A stretch of DNA of 59,038 nucleotides, taken from assembly GCA_009779855.1 (NCBI GenBank), contig WRBC01000010.1, positions 1 to 59,038 of the forward strand, read 5' to 3'. Numbering within the stretch: the first letter of the stretch is position 1; the number at the start of each line of letters is the position of its first letter. Below, piece after piece: positions 18,203-26,857 of the stretch. Source of the DNA: Coriobacteriia bacterium (GTDB lineage Bacteria > Actinomycetota > Coriobacteriia > WRKU01 > WQUG01). The position numbers and the translations under genes are program-made. The notes beneath the pieces were generated by a model. The model was given only the letters and a program-made list of their open reading frames with translations, was not told where the DNA came from and did not search any database.

Positions 18203-18261
18203 AATATATCCTGACAGGAGAATCTTTATTAACTCTAAGCAAAGTCTTAAAAAAGTCTTAA
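18203..18261 (-). promoter_or_regulatory. Predicted response-regulator operator and -10 for the ABC exporter
   Basis: On the minus strand the boxes TTAAGACTT (18253-18261), TTAAGACTT (18242-18250) and the degenerate CTTAGAGTT (18231-18239) stand at exact 11-base steps, one helical turn each, followed 22 bases later by TATATT (18203-18208) as a -10 with no good -35. Tandem boxes on one face of the helix upstream of a -35-less promoter are what an OmpR/PhoB-type activator uses. The link to the neighbouring regulator is inferred. Confidence 0.6.
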
Positions 18262-18330
18262 GTTTTATTGTGCTGGGCGCAGCTAAAAGCAAGAACAAAC
18301 TTAAGGAATGGACTTAAAGGATAGATTTAT

Positions 18331-19065
18331 TTACTCCTTCATCCTAAAGCCAATACCCCAAACAGTCTGAATATACTCTTCATCAGGGGACAAAGCTTGT
18401 AGTTTTCCGCGTAACTTACTGATATGCACATTAAGGGTGTTATCATCACCAAAAAAGTCTTCACCCCAAACGCGCTCATACAGGTTGTTCTTGCTAAAAA
18501 CCTTTTTAGGATGCGACATCAATAGATGCAAAATCTCAAATTCTCGCTTTGACAATTGAGCCTTTTGATCGTTAATCAGGGCATCATAATCATCAAGACT
18601 AAGAACAATATCCTTGTGCTGAAGGATGCGCTCCTGTTCAGTTGTCTGACCTTCGAACTGTGTAGACTGCTTAGATTGCACAGTAGACTGCCCCAGTTCT
18701 AAGCGGCGCATCTGTACTTCTACTCTGGCTAGCAGCTCATTATTGTCAAAAGGCTTCGCAAGGTAATCATCTGCGCCTAATTGCAATAACTGCACTGTAG
18801 TTTCTTTGTCGGTTCTTGCCGTCAACACAATCACAGGGATATGCGAAGTGCTGCGGATCTCCGCAAGAACTTCCTCTCCTGTTTTTCCTGGCAACATTAG
18901 ATCAAGCAAAATCAGAGCAAAACCACCCTGCTGCAAAGCTAGCAAAGCCTCTGTTTCAGAATAAGCAGGTACGGGATTATGGCCCTTTTGCTTTAGCAAT
19001 TCGCAAAGCAAGTCACTAATATGACTGTCGTCTTCAACAACGAGCACTTTTCCTCTGTGTTCCAC
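18331..19065 (-). CDS. OmpR/PhoB-family response regulator
   Basis: Receiver domain with VLVVEDD (acidic pocket), phospho-acceptor Asp in LILLDLMLPG, Thr in VIVLTAR and Lys in YLAKPFD, followed by a linker rich in Gln (LGQSTVQSKQSTQ) and a winged-helix DNA-binding domain (LSKREFEILHLL, LNVHISKLRGKL, VWGIGFRM). The GTG at 19065 is chosen because the receiver begins a few residues later; a TTG at 19086 would overlap rng by 17 bases. Neither has a strong ribosome site. Forms a two-component system with the kinase at 15472-16359 and is separated from it by the exporter genes it presumably controls. Confidence 0.9.
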   Translation of the reverse strand: MEHRGKVLVVEDDSHISDLLCELLKQKGHNPVPAYSETEALLALQQGGFALILLDLMLPGKTGEEVLAEIRSTSHIPVIVLTARTDKETTVQLLQLGADDYLAKPFDNNELLARVEVQMRRLELGQSTVQSKQSTQFEGQTTEQERILQHKDIVLSLDDYDALINDQKAQLSKREFEILHLLMSHPKKVFSKNNLYERVWGEDFFGDDNTLNVHISKLRGKLQALSPDEEYIQTVWGIGFRMKE

Positions 19066-19069
19066 GAGC

Positions 19070-20614
19070 CTAGTTCCGCTTTCCAAAGAAACGCGCTGGT
19101 GAGGCCTGCTGGATGCGCTGAGTAAATTGTTCGCTGCCCCCAGTTCCAGGGGTATGCCCCTCTATAAGACATTCAAAATCTATCAGTCCCAGTGCAGGAT
19201 CAGGGATCAGGCGGACCTCTTTGCCCGTGTCTGCTTTTATACCTGCTGTCAGGTTTACCCCTGCTGCAGTTACTATTTCATGGCTTTCCTCATTTAGGGC
19301 AAAAAGGAAGGATTGCTGCTTGCTGTGAGTTACGTAATTGCGTAAGCGTCGGTCAATCTCAATTTTACGCGTCAGGGGGGACAGACGACGTCCTTCACCT
19401 TCACAGTGAGGGCAAACCTCGCTGATCAATTGGAACAGACCATCTGAAGTATTCTTCCGAGTAATCTCTACAAGTCCCAAGCTGTCTAGTCCCACAAGTT
19501 TTGTGCGTGTACGGTCACGGGCCAGCAGTTCGCGCAGAGCCTCAAGCAGTCTTTCCTTGCTGTCGTTTTTCTCCATATCTATAAAGTCGATAATGATAAT
19601 GCCGCCCAGATCACGCAGGCGCAACTGACGAATGGCCTCTCCTGCTGCCTCGAGGTTTGTTTTAAGCAGTGTTTCCTCTAGCGTGTTTCTACCAATATAG
19701 CTACCTGTATTTACATCAATTGTAATCAAGGCCTCAGTCTTATCAATTACGATTGAGCCCCCACTGGGCAAGGGCACCTCACGTTTTAGGGAAAGCGCAA
19801 TGGCATCCTCTATCCCGTAGCGGTTAAAAAGCTGATCCCCCTTGCTGCGATACAGGTTAACGCGCTTTATAAGCTCTGGGGCAGACCGCTTCATAAAGCC
19901 AACGACCTTATCGTAAATCTGTTTATTATCGATAGTTAGGCTAGAGTATTCTGCAGAAAAAATATCACGCACGCAGCGCATCGCAAGGTCAATTTCCGTA
20001 TATAAAATATCAGGAGCAATGACCTCATTACTTTGCCGCTTTACACGATTCCAGACGCGGGTAAGAAACTCAATGTCAGACAAAATATCCTCAGGGGTCG
20101 CATCTTTTGCAGCAGTACGTGCAATAGCGCCAACACCTTCAGGCAGATGCTCATTCATCATTTCGAGCAGATGCTCACGGTGCTGAGAACTAATCTTTTT
20201 CGATACAGCACGGCGCGAAGAAAAGGGCATCGACACCAAAAAGCGTCCAGGGATGGAAAGCTCCATCGTCACCCTGGCACCCTTTGTTCCCATGGCATCC
20301 TTAACCACTTGCACCATGACAGACTGGCCAACTTGTAGATAGCTCGAGATTTGACGCTTCCCCGTAATGGGCGCACCATCTATGCGCAGATCATCAACAT
20401 AAAGATAGGCATTTTTCTCAAGTCCGATGTCGACAAAGGCTGCCTGCATACCAGGTAAAACGTCAGTAATCTTACCCAGGTAAATGTTGCCCACAACACT
20501 GCGCTTAGCACGCTCGATATAGAGCTCTACAAGCTGCTTGTTCTCGCATATTGCAACGCGAACTTCGCTGTGATCCTGCGAGATGAGCATCTCGCGCGTA
20601 ATTGATGCTGCCAC
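19070..20614 (-). CDS. rng: Ribonuclease G/E
   Basis: 514 residues, RNase G size without the long RNase E tail. Endonuclease for rRNA maturation and mRNA decay. S1-like N-terminal part (RSVVGNIYLGKITDVLPGMQAAFVDIG), catalytic DNase I-like segment with TIDVNTGSYIG and IIIIDFIDM (Mg-binding Asp), and a zinc-link motif CPHCEGEG (CPxCxGxG). GTG start with AAGGAG upstream. It follows the DUF2344 gene and a stem-loop in its leader; this radical SAM/DUF2344/RNase G order is a conserved actinobacterial and clostridial cluster that normally continues with rplU-rpmA, whereas here the two-component genes follow. Confidence 0.95.
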   Translation of the reverse strand: MAASITREMLISQDHSEVRVAICENKQLVELYIERAKRSVVGNIYLGKITDVLPGMQAAFVDIGLEKNAYLYVDDLRIDGAPITGKRQISSYLQVGQSVMVQVVKDAMGTKGARVTMELSIPGRFLVSMPFSSRRAVSKKISSQHREHLLEMMNEHLPEGVGAIARTAAKDATPEDILSDIEFLTRVWNRVKRQSNEVIAPDILYTEIDLAMRCVRDIFSAEYSSLTIDNKQIYDKVVGFMKRSAPELIKRVNLYRSKGDQLFNRYGIEDAIALSLKREVPLPSGGSIVIDKTEALITIDVNTGSYIGRNTLEETLLKTNLEAAGEAIRQLRLRDLGGIIIIDFIDMEKNDSKERLLEALRELLARDRTRTKLVGLDSLGLVEITRKNTSDGLFQLISEVCPHCEGEGRRLSPLTRKIEIDRRLRNYVTHSKQQSFLFALNEESHEIVTAAGVNLTAGIKADTGKEVRLIPDPALGLIDFECLIEGHTPGTGGSEQFTQRIQQASPARFFGKRN

Positions 20615-20639
20615 GTACCTGTGCTCCTTTTAAATGGCC

Positions 20640-20672
20640 CTCCTTAATAAGCAGCTAGTGCTTAGCAAGGAG
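20640..20672 (-). promoter_or_regulatory. Stem-loop in the rng leader
   Basis: CTCCTT-aa-TAAGCA-gctag-TGCTTA-gc-AAGGAG: two perfect 6-bp stems separated by a symmetric 2-base internal loop, between the end of the DUF2344 gene and the rng start. No T run follows on the minus strand, so it is unlikely to be a simple terminator. It could be a processing or autoregulatory site for RNase G. Confidence 0.6.
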
Positions 20673-20683
20673 TACTAGCTTAA

Positions 20684-21424
20684 CTAAAGTGGCAGGCGCA
20701 GCGTGCCCTCATTGCCCTCTTCATCAAGAGCTTCGCAGAACAAGGCTGTGCGATCCGTCCTAACTAAGCCTTCACCGATCTTTCCATCCTCTAGGCTAGG
20801 TAGACCTGCAGCTTGCAACAGATGAGAAAGTAAAGCATCAGGACGTAGTGAGCCCTGGTTGGAGATTCGCAGCATCAACGTCATCTGAACTGTTGACCCC
20901 TTTGTCACCACTGTGATGCCTTTCGGGACATGAGTGGCCGAATCATAAACTTTTGTCTTTCCTTTGTGCTCTACTTCCAGCGTGTCGCGCGCTTGCAGCG
21001 CCGTTAATCCCGCCTTCAAGGCCTGCTCTGTTACTAGCGCAGGCGCATTTTCTATTATAACGCAGAGTTCCTGCGCTACGATTGAAGCGTTAAGTGAAGG
21101 CTCTTTTGTGCCGACATAGCCAACATCAAGCACGGGCAGAAAGCCTGCCTCAACCTCCTGCAATTGGCAGAGTGCATCCACCGGCTTCACATAAGACGTC
21201 AGTACCAAATCGCAGTATTCACGTTCCCCAGACACGGCAACGCTTAGGGCAGGACCTGTGGACAGACGCATCTGAGGGTTAAAGCCCTGTGACACAGCAT
21301 AGGGCAGACCACTGCGCCTAACCATACGGGACAGTGCCCGCTGAACTTCTAGGTGCGCAAGAAAACGTCCCCGTCCCTGCTTTGCATAAGCGATGCGCAA
21401 ACGAAAGAGTGTAGGGCTTGTCAT
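20684..21424 (-). CDS. TIGR03936/DUF2344 radical SAM-linked protein
   Basis: 246 residues. The opening LRIAYAKQGRGRFLAHLEVQRALSRMVRRSGLPYAVSQGFNP with RLSTGPALSVAVSGEREYCDL is characteristic of the family found next to or fused with the large TIGR03960 radical SAM protein. Function unknown; the N-terminal segment resembles RNA-binding or tRNA-modification partners only by context. It overlaps the radical SAM gene by 4 bases (start at 21424, upstream stop at 21421) and precedes rng by 69 bases. Confidence 0.9.
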   Translation of the reverse strand: MTSPTLFRLRIAYAKQGRGRFLAHLEVQRALSRMVRRSGLPYAVSQGFNPQMRLSTGPALSVAVSGEREYCDLVLTSYVKPVDALCQLQEVEAGFLPVLDVGYVGTKEPSLNASIVAQELCVIIENAPALVTEQALKAGLTALQARDTLEVEHKGKTKVYDSATHVPKGITVVTKGSTVQMTLMLRISNQGSLRPDALLSHLLQAAGLPSLEDGKIGEGLVRTDRTALFCEALDEEGNEGTLRLPL

Positions 21425-23478
21425 GCTACATCACTCTCTCTGTTATCTATCTGCTCTGACGAATTTCGTTTAGCTGCAACCAATTGAGGATCACTGGTCA
21501 AGTGACTAGCTAGACGAACGTCAACGTCTAGATTGTCGCAGGCATCACAGTTACTACAGGCATCTGTGGCACAATCTGGAGTAAACTGACCTGTTAGCGC
21601 TGCAGCAGCCTCTTCATGCAGCCAGTCCACACTCACTCCTGTTTGCAGATGATCCCAGGGTAGCGGTTTAACAGGGTCGGTAGTTGCGTTAATCAGGCTT
21701 TCAAGATTGATGCCTAGATTATCTGCAGCAATCTGCCAGTAGCTGAAGTCAAAGTTGTCAACATAGGCAATTTTACCCTGTGAACTACTCCATACCTCTT
21801 CGATAAGAGGGGCTAGACCTCTTCCACCACGGGCAATAAGGCCTTCGACGAAGCTGCCCTCTGCATCGTGCCAGCTTAGCTTAATCCCCTTGCGCGGAAT
21901 CGAATCCTGCAGGATTTTCTGGCGCCTTAAGGTTTCCTCTGGAAGTAGCTGATGCTCCCACTGGAAGGGAGTATGCGCCTTAGGCACAAACGTAGAGACG
22001 CTTACTGATATCTGTATTCCGCCACGCTTACTAGGCTCAGCAGACTGGCGCGCGGTATGTAGCACCTTATTGACTAACTCACCAATAGCTGCAACGTCTT
22101 CATCAGTCTCTGTAGGCAGTCCAATCATGAAGTACAGCTTCATGCGGTGCCAGCCATTCTGGAAAGCATAGGCCACCGTATCAAGTAGCTGTTGCTCATC
22201 AACGCCTTTATTGATGACATCACGCAACCTTTGTGAACCTGCTTCTGGCGCAAAGGTAAGACTACTCTTTTTTGAAGAACCCGTTCCCTTGTCTGCCAAT
22301 ATACGCGCTAGATCAATACTGAAGTTATCAACACGCAAAGACGGTATGCTTACACTGACCCCTCTGCCTGCAAAGCGGCGCTTAAGCCTTTGGAGCACTT
22401 CCTCAATCAGGCTATAGTCAGTAGTTGAAAGCGAGGTTAAAGATACCTCGTTAAAACCTGTGCGCTCTATACCTGATATGGCTGCAGCGACAATGCTATC
22501 TGCGGAGCGTTCACGTACAGGACGATAGGTGATACCCGCCTGGCAGAAACGACAGCCGCGTGTACAGCCGCGCCTGACTTCTACTGTCAAGCGGTCATGA
22601 ATGGGCTCTGCATAGGGCACCAGCAAACAGACTGGGGTAAAATCTGCAGAGTGAAAGTCCTGTGCGGCACGGCGCACTATAGGTCCCTGCTGTTTCCTTG
22701 CGTCGTAAAGTGCTGGCACGTATACCCCAGAGATTTGTGCCAAAGCTTCTAGTTGTCTTTGACGACCATTGAGGTTTTCCTGTTTCTTCATATCGCGAAG
22801 CGTAGTAAGGACATCGTGCAATGCTCCCCCATCTGCTTCGCCTAGGAAAACAGCATCCACAAAGGGTGCAAGGGGCTCCGGATTGTAAGAAGCAGGGCCG
22901 CCTACAATAACAAGGGGCATACCCTCTACACGGTCGGCTGCACGTAAGGGCAGCCCGCTCAAATCAAGAATCTCTAGCACTGCGGGGAAAATCAGTTCAT
23001 AGGGAAGGGTAATCCCCAGGATATCAAGATCTTTTACTGCAACATATTCTTCCAGGGTAAATAGGGGAATTTGTGGCTGCTGGCCTCGCATCAGGATGCT
23101 TAAATCTTTGCCCGGCAAAAAGGTGCGTTGCGCCCTAACCCCCTCAAGCTGATTAACTTGATCATACAGAATATGCAAGGCCTGATTAGACTGACCTAAC
23201 TCATAGCTTGCTGGGTAACACAGCCCCATATTTAGTTGCGCGCTAAGATGCTCTGGGACAGGCTGCACTGCACCATATTCGCCATTAATATAACGCGATG
23301 GACGTTCGACCTGAGCAAGTAGTGGTTCGATACGTGGCCACAACGAATCATATGCTTTGGCAGAGGACCGAGCAGGCGGTGCAGCCTGCTGTGTATCTTT
23401 ATCTATATGTGCTTTGTTCATGTGTGCCTTATTCGTATGTGCTGTAGTAATGGGATTACTCCTCAGTTTTTGTGTCAC
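21421..23478 (-). CDS. Radical SAM protein, TIGR03960 family
   Basis: 685 residues. N-terminal region with a B12-binding-like fold (LDILGITLPYEL, IVGGPASYNPEPLAPFVDAVFLGEAD), then the radical SAM core with VRRGCTRGCRFCQAG (Cys305, 309, 312) and a typical barrel. The C-terminus has a cysteine cluster (CATDACSNCDACD, around residue 645) that may bind another Fe-S or zinc. Partner of the following DUF2344 protein; substrate unknown. A GTG at 23478 is used; an ATG 19 codons in (with AAGG upstream) is possible, and the intervening part is a short NKAH repeat. The 23-bp overlap with the upstream permease gene supports co-transcription. Confidence 0.9.
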   Translation of the reverse strand: MTQKLRSNPITTAHTNKAHMNKAHIDKDTQQAAPPARSSAKAYDSLWPRIEPLLAQVERPSRYINGEYGAVQPVPEHLSAQLNMGLCYPASYELGQSNQALHILYDQVNQLEGVRAQRTFLPGKDLSILMRGQQPQIPLFTLEEYVAVKDLDILGITLPYELIFPAVLEILDLSGLPLRAADRVEGMPLVIVGGPASYNPEPLAPFVDAVFLGEADGGALHDVLTTLRDMKKQENLNGRQRQLEALAQISGVYVPALYDARKQQGPIVRRAAQDFHSADFTPVCLLVPYAEPIHDRLTVEVRRGCTRGCRFCQAGITYRPVRERSADSIVAAAISGIERTGFNEVSLTSLSTTDYSLIEEVLQRLKRRFAGRGVSVSIPSLRVDNFSIDLARILADKGTGSSKKSSLTFAPEAGSQRLRDVINKGVDEQQLLDTVAYAFQNGWHRMKLYFMIGLPTETDEDVAAIGELVNKVLHTARQSAEPSKRGGIQISVSVSTFVPKAHTPFQWEHQLLPEETLRRQKILQDSIPRKGIKLSWHDAEGSFVEGLIARGGRGLAPLIEEVWSSSQGKIAYVDNFDFSYWQIAADNLGINLESLINATTDPVKPLPWDHLQTGVSVDWLHEEAAAALTGQFTPDCATDACSNCDACDNLDVDVRLASHLTSDPQLVAAKRNSSEQIDNRESDVA

Positions 23479-25609
23479 TTACGTCCGTGTAGCCGATTCT
23501 ACGATACCGTATGTCTGCAGCCTCTGCATCGACTGTAGCTGCTGGGTCTTGTGGGACTATAACCGCCGGTGTACCATCTGCCTGCTGATGTAGAGCCTGC
23601 TGATTCGCTGCTTTGCGGCGCGCTTTCCGTACCTTTTGAGCCTTAGATAGACGATTCTTTCTATGAGGCGACGAGCCCTTGCTTATATAACTGTCACGAA
23701 TCTTTTGCAGGTTCAAGTGGAAAGGCACCATAATAACGACGATATCTTTATAATCACGCAGGGCACGGCTGATGAAGTAGCTCGTCTGGTTATGCAAAAT
23801 GTTGTCGTAATAATGGTTAAACGTAAAGCGCGATGTGATGACGGCGATACTGCGTCCGCTGACTAACTTTGACTCTTCCTCATCTAAGAAATTCACAATG
23901 GGTGTTGTCAGGTCACGATAGGGGCTGTCCAAAATGATGAGTGGGATTTGCAAATCTAGATCTTGATGTTGCTGAATCAGGCGCTTTTCCTGGTCAAGGT
24001 CACGGGACACATGCAGTAGGCACGTGTTTTGCGTCATCTGATTAGCAAGGTTAATGTTTTTCAGTGTCGCACGAGTAATCGAACTAACAGGAATATAGCA
24101 ATCAAGCATACCCTGCGTCACCTGCACGGGAATGTGCTTATCAAAGTCTCCCCGCGTAACGGCAAGACTTTGCTGAAATTCACTATAATGACGATGAACA
24201 CGGTACATGGCATAACTAAAAAATGGAATTAGCAGGGCAAGTATCCAGGCACCCTGAGAAAACTTCGCCACAAACATGATGGCCAGTGCAATTCCTGTCA
24301 TAACAGCACCAACAACATTAATTAGCATGCGCTTTTTCCAGTGGCGCTCTTTGTCACGCCACCACCGCACACACATACCCGTCTGACTAATGGTGAAAGA
24401 CAGAAATACCCCGACAGCATACAGGGGGATCAGTGCATGCACACTTGCATTAAACGCAACGATTAATCCGCTTGCTGCAAAACCTAGAAAAATGATTCCG
24501 TTGGAAAGGGTGAGCTTCGCCCCGCGTTCCCCAAACTGATGGGGAGCATACCCATCCCGCGCAAGCGCTGCCAACAAATTGGGCAGATCCCCATAAGCAG
24601 AGTTCGCAGCAACAAAAAGAACAAGCGTTGTAGCTATTTGTAGAGCAAAAAAGAGGAGCGAGCCTGTTCCAAAAATTGCCTGTCCCATTTGTGCGATTAC
24701 CGTAAGTGACCCTTGAGCCGGAACCCCTGTTGCAGGGTCAATAATGGGTACGACCTCAAGAATTCGAGCAAGGATTATAGCACCTACAAAAAGGAAGAAA
24801 ACAATCCCTGCCAGCGAAAAAAGAACAATCTGGGCATTTTTTTGGCGCGGCTCACGAAGTTGAGCCATCGAATTATTGACAGCCTCGATACCTGTCAGTG
24901 CAATACTGCCTGCTGTAAAAGCACGCAACACTAAGAACACCATTGCTGCCGGAATAAGAGGATCCATCTGTGGCAAAGTGCTGGCATAGGGCAATGGCTG
25001 CAAAGTGCCTGTTGCAAATTGAAAAAGTCCCGTGATGATTAACGTTCCCATTAGGACAATAAAGATATAAGTTGGAACCCCAAAGATCCGCGAAGATTCC
25101 TGTGACCCACGCAAGTTAAGCAAGGTCACAAGAAATACACCTGCCACTGCAATCAGCACACCGTAAGGCGCAAACTGGGGGAACGCCGAAGTAAAAGCAG
25201 CTGTAGCTGCAGAAATACTTACTGCTACGGTAAGAATGTAGTCAACAATCAGCGCTGACGCAGCTGTTATTGCGGGTCTTTTGCCCAGCGTATCAGAAGC
25301 AACATGATAAGCCCCCGCACCACTGGGATAATGCTTGATGATTTGCGCATAGGAAAAAATGAGCACTACCAAAAGAATTACAATAGGCAATGCTATATTG
25401 GGCGCAAGTAGTACTGCAGCGAAACCAAGCACAGGTACTAGGACTAGCAGAATTTCTTCGATGGCATAGGCTACAGAAGAAACAGCATTGCCCGCAAATT
25501 GAGGAAGTCCCCAAAACCAGGAAAGTTTCGTACTTTCTATACCCGCACTATCAAGTGGCTTACCCAGCAAGCGATGCTTTAAACGTCTTATGATAGAAAG
25601 CTTACGCAT
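23456..25609 (-). CDS. APC-superfamily permease, KimA (YdaO)-like
   Basis: 717 residues. About twelve membrane helices fill residues 30-480 (for example VSSVAYAIEEILLVLVPVLG and LTGIEAVNNS), followed by a cytoplasmic region of about 230 residues (ITRATLKNINLANQM, ESKLVSGRSIAVITSRF) and a basic end (KNRLSKAQKVRKARRKA). The layout and the PSGAGAYHVASDTLG and SSVAYA segments match the KimA high-affinity potassium importers, which in Firmicutes are inhibited by c-di-AMP; substrate assignment is by family resemblance and an amino-acid carrier is possible. It opens the operon that continues with the radical SAM gene. Confidence 0.82.
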   Translation of the reverse strand: MRKLSIIRRLKHRLLGKPLDSAGIESTKLSWFWGLPQFAGNAVSSVAYAIEEILLVLVPVLGFAAVLLAPNIALPIVILLVVLIFSYAQIIKHYPSGAGAYHVASDTLGKRPAITAASALIVDYILTVAVSISAATAAFTSAFPQFAPYGVLIAVAGVFLVTLLNLRGSQESSRIFGVPTYIFIVLMGTLIITGLFQFATGTLQPLPYASTLPQMDPLIPAAMVFLVLRAFTAGSIALTGIEAVNNSMAQLREPRQKNAQIVLFSLAGIVFFLFVGAIILARILEVVPIIDPATGVPAQGSLTVIAQMGQAIFGTGSLLFFALQIATTLVLFVAANSAYGDLPNLLAALARDGYAPHQFGERGAKLTLSNGIIFLGFAASGLIVAFNASVHALIPLYAVGVFLSFTISQTGMCVRWWRDKERHWKKRMLINVVGAVMTGIALAIMFVAKFSQGAWILALLIPFFSYAMYRVHRHYSEFQQSLAVTRGDFDKHIPVQVTQGMLDCYIPVSSITRATLKNINLANQMTQNTCLLHVSRDLDQEKRLIQQHQDLDLQIPLIILDSPYRDLTTPIVNFLDEEESKLVSGRSIAVITSRFTFNHYYDNILHNQTSYFISRALRDYKDIVVIMVPFHLNLQKIRDSYISKGSSPHRKNRLSKAQKVRKARRKAANQQALHQQADGTPAVIVPQDPAATVDAEAADIRYRRIGYTDVSDTKTEE

Positions 25610-25687
25610 AATGAAGTAATTGTAAGGTATGCCCCGCTAATTGGCGACAATATTGCTCATTGGTAATGGAAAGCATCCCTGAAGGGA

Positions 25688-25717
25688 TTGCGCACTGCTG
25701 CATGAGCATGCTAGACT
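25688..25717 (+). promoter_or_regulatory. Possible promoter of the initiator tRNA
   Basis: TTGCGC (25688-25693), 18 bases, TAGACT (25712-25717), placing transcription start about 10 bases before the tRNA. The match is fair, not strong. Confidence 0.4.
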
Positions 25718-25734
25718 ATACCTCGCTCAAAAAT

Positions 25735-25812
<78 letters not shown>

Positions 25813-25821
25813 AAACATACA

Positions 25822-25850
25822 GGTCAGAGGCTTAAATCCTCTGATCTTTT
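25822..25850 (+). terminator. Rho-independent terminator after the tRNA
   Basis: Stem GGTCAGAGG / CCTCTGATC (one G-T pair), 7-base loop, then TTTT. It lies inside the element, 11 bases after the tRNA, and so replaces the host terminator that is now at 36511-36545. Confidence 0.85.
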
Positions 25851-25868
25851 CTAATGATTTTGCATTTC

Positions 25869-25889
25869 GGTGGTGAATCGGTGGTGAAT
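25869..25889 (+). repeat. Left pair of GGTGGTGAAT boxes, probable integrase arm sites
   Basis: Two copies of GGTGGTGAAT at 25869-25878 and 25880-25889, 11 bases apart. The same pair, same orientation and same spacing, occurs at 36332-36352 near the other end. Repeats of this kind at both ends of a tyrosine-recombinase element are expected for arm-type integrase binding. Confidence 0.75.
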
Positions 25890-26164
25890 TTTTTCGTAAC
25901 AATTTGATGCATTAAGTATTCAGTACTATCGGGGAGCTGACGCTACCCCCTGAATCTTTAGTGTTCCGCCATTAACAATATAGGGCGACTATATCTATTG
26001 AAGCTAATATCAAATTGACTCTACCTCTCCAGTGCAAATGCATATGATAGCAAAACAAGCCGCCGAACATGCAGAGCCTCCAATTTAGAATCTAAAAATG
26101 GCAGTAGCGCAAAATTTATTCAGGCAAATCATGTTGAGATTTTGACAGGCATAGCGATATATAT
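25890..26164. other. Non-coding stretch at the left end of the element
   Basis: 275 AT-rich bases between the arm boxes and the end of the restriction gene. I see no supported gene. An imperfect hairpin GGGGAGC-tgac-GCT-a-CCCC lies near 25940 and could end transcription from the restriction operon, but it lacks a T run. Confidence 0.5.
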
Positions 26165-26857
26165 CTAGGCCAACTCTTCCCCAACACGCCCTTTGATAGC
26201 AGCCTCAAACTTGCTCCAAGTCATTTCAGAACTTGGCTCAGAATATTCACCCGTCTCTTCATTTAGGCACACAAACCAAGCATTATTGTACAGTCTTTCA
26301 GAAACAAGTCTGCTGCACAAAATTTCAAATCTCTTAAGATAGGATGATGACTGAAAAATTTCATCAACAGGAAAATGTGGCTGCCTAAATTTTGTTTCTC
26401 GATAGAGTGTCTCGTCATCCTTAACAATAAACACATACCCAAGCCACGGCGAAGATGATCCAACTAAGCCAGATCGAATTGCTTTTGCGAGGTCGATTGC
26501 AGAGCCAATGGCTTCCTCAGCTCGATTATTAATATTGTTCCCGTATGACCCAAAAATTGACTTGAGTTCAACAGCAGCAATCAGTCGTCGGTCATTAACA
26601 ATAACAATGTCCCATCTTTTCTCAGCGCGGAAAAATCCTGGAAGTTCAAGTTGCGATCTCTTGTCAAAAATACATTCACGGGGAATACCTGCCGAAATAA
26701 ACACCTCAGAGATAACTCTTGTGACAGCATCAAGATGAGCACCTCCAGTCACTTCGCTCCGCGCGCCTGTGTCTGCCATTCCCACCTCTCGCTGCTTCTT
26801 TGCCGCTTGCTGACGAATGCTCACTATGTCGGCTAAAGCCTCTTCTATTCTATTCAT
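26165..26857 (-). CDS. Type II restriction endonuclease, PaeR7I/XhoI-like
   Basis: 230 residues, close to PaeR7I (about 246). The segment AAVELKSIFGSYGNNINNRAEEAIGSAID (residues about 93-121) matches the PaeR7I family, including a PD-(D/E)XK-like core formed by RWDIVI and VELK. By family membership it should cut CTCGAG. The start overlaps the methyltransferase stop by 4 bases (ATGA), so both are made from one message and the methyltransferase is translated first, which protects the host. It is the last gene of the element before attL. Confidence 0.85.
   Translation of the reverse strand: MNRIEEALADIVSIRQQAAKKQREVGMADTGARSEVTGGAHLDAVTRVISEVFISAGIPRECIFDKRSQLELPGFFRAEKRWDIVIVNDRRLIAAVELKSIFGSYGNNINNRAEEAIGSAIDLAKAIRSGLVGSSSPWLGYVFIVKDDETLYRETKFRQPHFPVDEIFQSSSYLKRFEILCSRLVSERLYNNAWFVCLNEETGEYSEPSSEMTWSKFEAAIKGRVGEELA

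Noticed and set aside
15472-19065. Named bacitracin-resistance system (bcrABRS)
   Set aside because: The parts match the family layout but substrate cannot be told, so only BcrAB-like is claimed.
25869-25889. CRISPR-like array
   Set aside because: Two 10-bp boxes without spacers; the matching pair at the other end points to integrase sites.
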